Assembly (NCBI GenBank): GCA_001915545.1
Contig: MNQS01000155.1
Span: 1-9,213 of the forward strand
Direction: 5' to 3'
From: Bacteroides sp. 43_108
Lineage (GTDB): Bacteria > Bacteroidota > Bacteroidia > Bacteroidales > Bacteroidaceae
Length of the DNA: 9,213 nucleotides
The translations under genes and the position numbers were made by a program. Positions 1-4,674 of the stretch are shown here, piece after piece. Each line of letters begins with the position of its first letter. The first letter of the stretch is position 1. Below the pieces are notes generated by a model. It was not told the origin of the DNA. It did not search any database and worked only from the letters and a program-made list of their open reading frames with translations.

Positions 1-1
1 C

Positions 2-1657
2 ATCCTTTCACATGATGCCAATATCCCTGATGCACTTCACTTTATTGAGGATATCCGTACACTGGAACTTTCCCCGATAAGCACTATTGTAGAACGTATC
101 CGTCAGCTATACCCTGATGCCATGATAATGCTTCATGCTTCTTTGGAGTGTACCAACTTCTCGAAAGCCAAAGGCGGTCAGCCGAGAGATGCCGACAGCC
201 GAACGTTGGCAGAACATCTCTTCCGTTATATTGATGTTATAGACCCTGACTACATTCAGATTGAAAATGTAGAAGAGTTTATGTCATGGGGAGATATGGA
301 TGAGAATGGGAAACCTATCAGCATGGACAAAGGCCGGCTTTATCAAAAGTGGGTGCGCAATGTCAAGAAGTACGGTTACAACTTTGAGCACCGCATCTTA
401 AATGCTGCCGACTTCGGTGCCTACACCACAAGAAAACGCTTCTTCGGCATCTTTGCTAAAAAGAACTTGCCGATAGTATTCCCTGAACCGACCCACTGTA
501 AAGGTGGTAGGCAAGATATGTTCTCGCGGCTGGAGAAGTGGAAGCCGGTAAAAGATGTGCTTGATTTCTCTGATGAAGGAACTACCATCTTCAGGGAAAA
601 GCCTCTTGCAGAGAAAACGCTTGAACGTATCTATGCTGGACTTATCAAGTTTGTAGCCGGAGGAAAGGATGCTTTCCTTTCCCGTTACAATACGGTTCGC
701 CCTCAAGACACATGCAAATCAGTTGATGAACCATGCGGAGTGTTGACTACTGAAAACCGCTTTGCAAAGGTACAGGTAAGTTTCCTCTCCAAACAGTTCA
801 GCGGACATCCCGAAAGCAAGAATGTGTCTGTAGAAGAACCGGCAGGTGCAATCACCTGCAAAGACCACCATGTTTTTGTTTCTGCTTATTATGGAAATGG
901 ACATAATCATTCGGTAGACCTTCCAGCTCCAACGGTCACAACGAAGGACAGGATGGCTTTAATTGAAAGCCGATTTATGTGTTCTTATAACTTTAAGGAT
1001 ACAGGAAAGGATATTAATCAGCCTTGTCCTACACTTCTGACTAAAGACAGACTTTCCCTTGTATCTCCATTTTTTATGAATCAATATTCTGGAGGTGGTC
1101 AGGTGTCTGATATAAACTCGCCATGCCCCGCTGTTACCACAACACCGAAACAAAACTTGGTAACATGCCAGCCGTGGATAATGAATACTGCATTCTCAAA
1201 TGTAGGTAGCAGTATAGAGGAACCCTCCCAGACCATTACCGCAAACAGGAAATGGCACTATCTGATGAATCCACAGTTCAACAGTGCTGGCGGCTCTGTT
1301 GATAGCCCCTGCTTCACATTAATAGCCCGCATGGATAAGATGCCGCCCTATCTGGTAGCAACAGAAAGCGGTCAGGTAGCGATTGAAATCTACGACAATG
1401 ATAGTCCTATGACCGTGAAGATAAAGGAGTTCATGGCACTGTATGGCATAGTGGATATTAAAATGCGGATGCTTCGCATTCCGGAACTCAAAAAGATTAT
1501 GGGATTCCCTGAAGATTATGTTTTAATAGGCACACAAGCTGACCAAAAGAAATTTATCGGGAATGCGGTGGAGGTTACACAAGCGAGAAAAAATACTGAA
1601 GCACTTTGCAAAGTATTGAGAAAGTTGAGATTGAAGAAATCAAAAGAAATAGCTTAA
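2..1657 (+). CDS. C5-cytosine DNA methyltransferase, phage type (5' end outside window)
   Basis: Transfers a methyl group from SAM to C5 of cytosine in DNA, in phages usually to evade host restriction. The frame is open from base 2, so the true start lies upstream; the ATG at 122 is internal, because residues before it still fit the fold (HDAN..., then EDIRTL like motif III). Numbered from that ATG, the catalytic cysteine motif IV is LECTNFSKAKGG (Cys10, with Glu where most members have Pro), motif VI is IENVEEF (48-53), motif VIII is TTRKRFFGI (102-110), and the C-terminal motifs IX/X are R-M-L-R-I-P-E-L-K-K-I-M-GFP (449-463) and IGNAV (479-483). Between them, residues about 187-412 form seven related units of 28-34 residues with the pattern S-V/I-D/E-x-P-x-x-T-x-T-x-K-D-R-x-x-L-V, occupying the target-recognition region. 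The stop overlaps the next start (TAATG), so the two are translationally coupled. Family call is firm; target sequence unknown. Confidence 0.93.
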   Translation: MLSHDANIPDALHFIEDIRTLELSPISTIVERIRQLYPDAMIMLHASLECTNFSKAKGGQPRDADSRTLAEHLFRYIDVIDPDYIQIENVEEFMSWGDMDENGKPISMDKGRLYQKWVRNVKKYGYNFEHRILNAADFGAYTTRKRFFGIFAKKNLPIVFPEPTHCKGGRQDMFSRLEKWKPVKDVLDFSDEGTTIFREKPLAEKTLERIYAGLIKFVAGGKDAFLSRYNTVRPQDTCKSVDEPCGVLTTENRFAKVQVSFLSKQFSGHPESKNVSVEEPAGAITCKDHHVFVSAYYGNGHNHSVDLPAPTVTTKDRMALIESRFMCSYNFKDTGKDINQPCPTLLTKDRLSLVSPFFMNQYSGGGQVSDINSPCPAVTTTPKQNLVTCQPWIMNTAFSNVGSSIEEPSQTITANRKWHYLMNPQFNSAGGSVDSPCFTLIARMDKMPPYLVATESGQVAIEIYDNDSPMTVKIKEFMALYGIVDIKMRMLRIPELKKIMGFPEDYVLIGTQADQKKFIGNAVEVTQARKNTEALCKVLRKLRLKKSKEIA

Positions 1658-2151
1658 TGGAAAATGGAAAACTTATATTAGATGCCTGTTGTGGCAGTAG
1701 AATGTTTTGGTTTGACAAATATAATCCTCTTGCCTTATTTGTTGACAAACGTTCGGAAACACTTACGGCCAAGGACAGGGGTAAGACAAGAATCATAGAA
1801 ATAAAGCCGGATGTAATAGCTGATTTCACCAACCTTCCATTTGAAGACAATTCTTTCTACATGGTGGTGTTCGACCCACCGCACCTGAAAACACTTGGTG
1901 CAACCTCATGGATGGCTAAAAAGTACGGAAAACTGCCGAAAGACTGGCAGTCACTCATACACGATGGATTTACTGAGTGTATGCGCGTCTTGAAGCCTTA
2001 CGGCACTCTTGTATTCAAATGGAATGAAAGTGAGATTAAATCCTCGGAAGTTTTGTCTGCCATCCCGTTTAAACCTCTATTTGGGCATACCACTGGAAGA
2101 CAGAGCAAGACAATATGGATGTGTTTTATGAAACTGCCAATTAACGAATAA
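1657..2151 (+). CDS. Small class I SAM-dependent methyltransferase, phage-type (DPPH motif)
   Basis: Predicted methyltransferase of 164 residues. A SAM-binding motif I is visible as DACCGSRMFW (9-18), an acidic strand-2 end at FVDKR (28-32), and motif IV as FDPPH (72-76), which resembles the DPPY/DPPW motif of amino-group (N6-adenine or N4-cytosine) DNA methyltransferases. A late beta strand follows at GTLVFKW (116-122). I chose the ATG at 1657 because it overlaps the stop of the upstream cytosine methyltransferase as TAATG. A longer start at 1606 would lie wholly inside that gene and adds only a charged tail before the fold begins. The protein is too short for a separate target-recognition domain, so it may be non-specific, work with a partner, or act on RNA or a small molecule. 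Substrate unknown; the pairing with a DNA methyltransferase suggests DNA. Confidence 0.85.
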   Translation: MENGKLILDACCGSRMFWFDKYNPLALFVDKRSETLTAKDRGKTRIIEIKPDVIADFTNLPFEDNSFYMVVFDPPHLKTLGATSWMAKKYGKLPKDWQSLIHDGFTECMRVLKPYGTLVFKWNESEIKSSEVLSAIPFKPLFGHTTGRQSKTIWMCFMKLPINE

Positions 2152-2162
2152 CCCGAACAGAA

Positions 2163-3008
2163 ATGAATCTACAATCTAAAATAGCTTATTCCATCGCTTT
2201 GCTTCGCAAATGTGAACAAATGGCACTTGATTATGACCCAGAGAATGGTTTTTATTTAGCGTTCTCAGGTGGTAAGGATAGTCAAGCCCTTTACCATCTT
2301 GCAGTAATGGCAGGAGTAAAATTTAAGGCTCACATGAGCCTTACAAGTGTTGACCCACCGGAAGTAATTCGTTTTGTAAAACAGAACTACCCGGATGTAG
2401 AATTGATTAAGCCAAAGATATCTATCTATGATATGGCTTTGAAAAAACACTTATTGCCTACAAGATCAATCCGTTGGTGTTGCGCTGAATTTAAAGAGAT
2501 ATCCGGTGCTGGCAAGGTTACATTGATTGGCGTTAGAAAAGCAGAAAGCGCCCGGCGCTCTAAGCGTGAAGAGATTGAAATAAGCGGTCATAAATTTAGC
2601 GGCAACTTCGACCAATTCTCTGAACACAAAGAAAAGATGGTTACTTGCGTGGGAGGAAAGGATAAAATACTTGTTTCTCCAATAATTCACTGGACTGATA
2701 GGGACGTATGGCAGTTTTTGAATGGGAATAGCATAGAGCATTGCTCGTTGTATGATGAAGGCTATAAGCGCATCGGATGTATTATCTGCCCAATGTCTAA
2801 CTATAAGCAGAAGCTAAAAGATTGTCGGCGTTTCCCTCATGCGAAACATAAATGGATTCAGACCATACAAAAGTTGATTGATGCCGGATATCTCAACCAC
2901 AACTTTACCGATGCAGAGTTTGGGTTTAATTGGTGGATAAGCGATAAAAATTTTGACCAATATTATGCAGACGAAGTACTGCAACAGAAAATTGAGTTTA
3001 ACGTATAA
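2163..3008 (+). CDS. PAPS/APS reductase-like PP-loop protein with probable Fe-S cysteines
   Basis: Member of the phosphoadenosine phosphosulfate reductase family in the adenine-nucleotide alpha-hydrolase superfamily. The PP-loop that holds ATP or an adenylyl sulfate is FSGGKDS (34-40). Cysteines are arranged as CC (106-107) and CxxC (206 and 209), the layout that carries a [4Fe-4S] cluster in assimilatory APS reductases and resembles DndC-like proteins. The stretch W-T-D-R-DVW (177-183) is also typical. Length is 281 residues. There is no sulfate-assimilation neighbour, so a role in sulfur assimilation is unlikely. Proteins like this are frequent in phages and their function there is mostly unproven; sulfur or adenylate chemistry on nucleic acid, as for DndC, is one inference. 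It begins 12 bases after the upstream methyltransferase stop, in the same operon. No clear Shine-Dalgarno sequence. Confidence 0.88.
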   Translation: MNLQSKIAYSIALLRKCEQMALDYDPENGFYLAFSGGKDSQALYHLAVMAGVKFKAHMSLTSVDPPEVIRFVKQNYPDVELIKPKISIYDMALKKHLLPTRSIRWCCAEFKEISGAGKVTLIGVRKAESARRSKREEIEISGHKFSGNFDQFSEHKEKMVTCVGGKDKILVSPIIHWTDRDVWQFLNGNSIEHCSLYDEGYKRIGCIICPMSNYKQKLKDCRRFPHAKHKWIQTIQKLIDAGYLNHNFTDAEFGFNWWISDKNFDQYYADEVLQQKIEFNV

Positions 3009-3018
3009 CGGAACAATT

Positions 3019-3276
3019 ATGAATCAAAAAGCAAAAGATTATATCAGACGTAACACTTTGGATTTGGAAAGTGACAACCGGATGGATTCTACTGGCTATG
3101 TGCAATATGCCATATCAGAAGCAAAAGCTTATGCAGCAATAGTAATAGCCGAAGAAGAAATGAGACAAAAAGCCATTGAAGCATTCAAATTTGCCGTTGA
3201 TGGTTATTTCATAATTGGCGGTACCGATTATTCAGCTAGGAGATTAAATGAATTTATTAAAAAACTTGACTCTTAA
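3019..3276 (+). CDS. Hypothetical small phage-type protein, 85 residues
   Basis: Not a family I can name. The start at 3019 is preferred over an in-frame ATG at 2953, because the latter lies inside the upstream PP-loop gene and its extra residues are just that gene read in another frame; 3019 follows the upstream stop by 10 bases. The protein is charged and mainly helical by composition, with an alanine- and glutamate-rich middle (ISEAKAYAAIVIAEEEMRQK, residues 32-51) that could form a helical hairpin. It has no signal peptide, membrane segment, zinc site or recognisable enzyme motif. Its position between two PP-loop genes with short gaps on both sides suggests co-transcription. It could be a small accessory subunit, but nothing in the sequence shows that. 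Confidence 0.75.
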   Translation: MNQKAKDYIRRNTLDLESDNRMDSTGYVQYAISEAKAYAAIVIAEEEMRQKAIEAFKFAVDGYFIIGGTDYSARRLNEFIKKLDS

Positions 3277-3296
3277 CAAAATCAGAAAGGAATAAA

Positions 3297-4091
3297 ATGA
3301 TAATAGCTTGGTTTAGTTGCGGTGTAACATCCGCAGTTGCTTGTAAGATAGCACTAAGTCTGTATGATGATGTGCAGATTTACTACATCGAAACAGGTTC
3401 CGGGCATCCAGATAATGTCCGATTTATCTCAGATTGCGAGAGATGGTACGGGCAGCCAATTCATACCATTCGCAGCGATAAGTTTTTCAACGTAAAAGAT
3501 GTACTGATTAAAAAACGGTACATCAATGGTCCTACTGGTGCAGCTTGCACATTCGAACTAAAGAAACAAGTCCGTTACAAGCTGGAGAAGGAACTTGGTT
3601 CTTGGGACGGTCAAGTTTGGGGATTCGACTTTGACCCGAAAGAAATCAATCGAGCTATCCGCTTTAAACAGCAATATCCTGATACAAAGCCGTTGTTCCT
3701 ACTTATCGAGCGACAGATAACCAAAAAGGATGCAATGGGAATGCTTTGGAAAGCCGGCATTGAAATCCCAGCTATGTACAAGATGGGCTATAATAACAAT
3801 AATTGTATCGGTTGTGTCAAAGGTGGAATGGGCTACTGGAATAAGATACGGAAGGATTTCCCGAAAGTGTTTGACCGGATGGCAAAAATTGAACGAGAAG
3901 TAGGAGCAACGTGTCTGAAAGACCAATCTGGAAAAATATTTCTTGATGAGCTTTCTCCTAACCGTGGAGAAATGCCGGAAGAATTTATACCGGATTGCTC
4001 TCTTATATGCCAAATAGAATTTCAAGAATTACTTGACCGGCAGGTAGAACGAGTTTTAAAAGAAGAAATCAGTATTAATGATGTAACCTAA
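3297..4091 (+). CDS. Second, divergent PP-loop (PAPS reductase-like) protein
   Basis: 264-residue protein of the adenine-nucleotide alpha-hydrolase type. Residues 1-35 form the first strand and loop, WFSCGVTSAVA (5-15), where SCGVTS replaces the usual SGGxDS PP-loop. A strand with I-E-T-G-S-GHPDN (31-40) follows, then ACTFELKK (83-90), which aligns in style with the PCT..LK segment of PAPS reductase-like proteins. Cysteines at 84, 170 and 173 (NNNNCIGC, 167-173), 234 and 238 could ligate a metal or Fe-S cluster. It is clearly not a copy of the neighbouring PP-loop protein: loop, spacing and cysteine layout all differ. An unusually clear Shine-Dalgarno sequence (AAAGGA at 3286-3291) sits six bases before the ATG. 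Substrate unknown; the shared operon with two methyltransferases suggests nucleic-acid modification. Confidence 0.83.
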   Translation: MIIAWFSCGVTSAVACKIALSLYDDVQIYYIETGSGHPDNVRFISDCERWYGQPIHTIRSDKFFNVKDVLIKKRYINGPTGAACTFELKKQVRYKLEKELGSWDGQVWGFDFDPKEINRAIRFKQQYPDTKPLFLLIERQITKKDAMGMLWKAGIEIPAMYKMGYNNNNCIGCVKGGMGYWNKIRKDFPKVFDRMAKIEREVGATCLKDQSGKIFLDELSPNRGEMPEEFIPDCSLICQIEFQELLDRQVERVLKEEISINDVT

Positions 4092-4125
4092 TTAGCTTCA
4101 AACTAAGAAAAAAAGGAACTAAAAG

Positions 4126-4230
4126 ATGATACTTACTACTGGTAAGATAGTATTCGTTACCGATCCAGATGAATCAGACTGCTATATTGAGAACTTAAGG
4201 ACGGAGTACAACACAAATCTTTTACAATAG
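4126..4230 (+). pseudogene. Truncated phage reading frame, 34 codons
   Basis: A short reading frame beginning MILTTGKIVFVTDPDESD and ending with TAG at 4228. It looks like the start of a real gene because AAGGA at 4113-4117 sits eight bases before the ATG, it follows the PP-loop gene by 34 bases, and its first residues form a plausible beta strand (GKIVFVTDPD). The frame stays open for 28 more codons after the TAG, up to TGA at 4315. Two readings are possible: a genuine tiny protein, or the 5' end of a longer phage gene cut or mutated where the left phage block meets the foreign middle block. I favour the second. Family not recognised. Confidence 0.5.
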
Positions 4231-4470
4231 TATTTACAACCGATTATTGATCAATATTTTATAGGTGATAAGTCAGAAATATGGTTGTTGTCTTTAATTG
4301 TACATTCTAAAGGGTGAAGATTTAACGTTTTTATTGATTCTTAACTCCTTCGGAAAACCAACTTAAGCTGTTTCTTCTTTTTCAGCACAATTTGCTTTGT
4401 ATATTCCACTACTATTTTTGGCTCATTGCAAAAGTATAGAATTTTTTGTTTTGATAGAAAAATCGAAATG
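4231..4470. other. AT-rich intergenic stretch without a gene
   Basis: About 240 bases with no convincing coding sequence on either strand. The only items seen are the 28-codon open tail of the truncated frame to its left, and on the minus strand a CAAAAGTA at 4429-4436 that reads as a Bacteroides -7 element (TACTTTTG) with only a poor upstream partner. No clean terminator hairpin was found. The junction between the left phage block and the abortive-infection remnant should lie somewhere in this stretch. Confidence 0.6.
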
Positions 4471-4502
4471 TTTGCAGTACAGCAGAAAAAGTATTATCTT
4501 TG
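4471..4502 (+). promoter_or_regulatory. Bacteroides-type promoter (-33 TTTG, -7 TATCTTTG)
   Basis: TTTG at 4471-4474 and TATCTTTG at 4495-4502 match the Bacteroidetes consensus (TTTG and TAnnTTTG) exactly, with a 20-base gap inside the accepted 19-21 range. Transcription should begin near 4509, just before the hairpin at 4513-4550 and the Abi_2 start at 4568. It is the best promoter in the window. It probably belonged to the abortive-infection gene, but it now points straight into the esterase operon starting at 4675. Confidence 0.75.
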
Positions 4503-4508
4503 CATCAA

Positions 4509-4567
4509 CAATTTCCGCCACGCCTCTTTACAATGCGTACCAAGGCGGAACTTATTTTTATATACAT
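4509..4567 (+). ncRNA. Candidate structured leader RNA / abiF-type ncRNA
   Basis: The expected transcript between the promoter and the Abi_2 start folds into one compact element. TTCCGCC (4513-4519) pairs perfectly with GGCGGAA (4544-4550), and directly inside it ACGC (4520-4523) pairs with GCGT (4535-4538). This leaves an 11-base loop (4524-4534) and a one-sided ACCAA bulge (4539-4543). A U-rich run (CTTATTTTTA) follows, so it might also act as an attenuator or processed end. Conserved ncRNAs upstream of Abi_2/AbiF genes are known (the abiF RNA motif) and have been described as RNA antitoxins. The position here fits that class, but I could not test it against a covariance model. A plain 5' UTR hairpin is the alternative. 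Confidence 0.5.
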
Positions 4568-4651
4568 ATGATAACATACACTAAGCAGCCCATAAGTATT
4601 GCTGACCAAATAGCAATGTTGAAAAACAGGGGACTTCTGTTTGAAAAGTGA
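4568..4651 (+). pseudogene. Abi_2 (AbiD/AbiF-type) abortive-infection protein, N-terminal remnant
   Basis: 27 codons beginning MITYTKQPISIADQIAMLKN and ending RGLLFEK then TGA. The pattern Y-T-K-x-P-x-S-I-x-D-Q-I-x-x-L-K-x-R-G-L-x-F is the standard opening of Abi_2 proteins, HEPN-type RNases of phage defence that normally run to roughly 300 residues. The catalytic RxxxxH region is absent, so this is inactive. I chose the ATG at 4568 because everything further upstream in frame is promoter and hairpin. Similarity seems to stop at about 4640-4650, only some 25 bases before the esterase start, so a rearrangement joined the two here. The stop may belong to the incoming DNA. Confidence 0.7.
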
Positions 4652-4674
4652 ATTGCAACTTTATCTAAATAACA

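Noticed and set aside
2..4091. Dnd phosphorothioation or 7-deazaguanine modification locus
   Set aside because: No DndA/B/D/E-like or queuosine-pathway genes are visible, and the PP-loop proteins carry no distinctive DndC or QueC signature that I can confirm; only a general modification role is proposed.
4341..4409. Minus-strand lysine-rich frame of 22 codons starting with GTG
   Set aside because: Very short, AT-rich, no ribosome site and no family; the minus-strand -7 element at 4429-4436 has only a weak TTTC partner, so a divergent gene is not supported.
4397..4567. Upstream in-frame extension of the Abi_2 remnant from an ATG at 4397
   Set aside because: It would read through the consensus promoter and the hairpin; the Abi_2 family signature begins exactly at the ATG at 4568.
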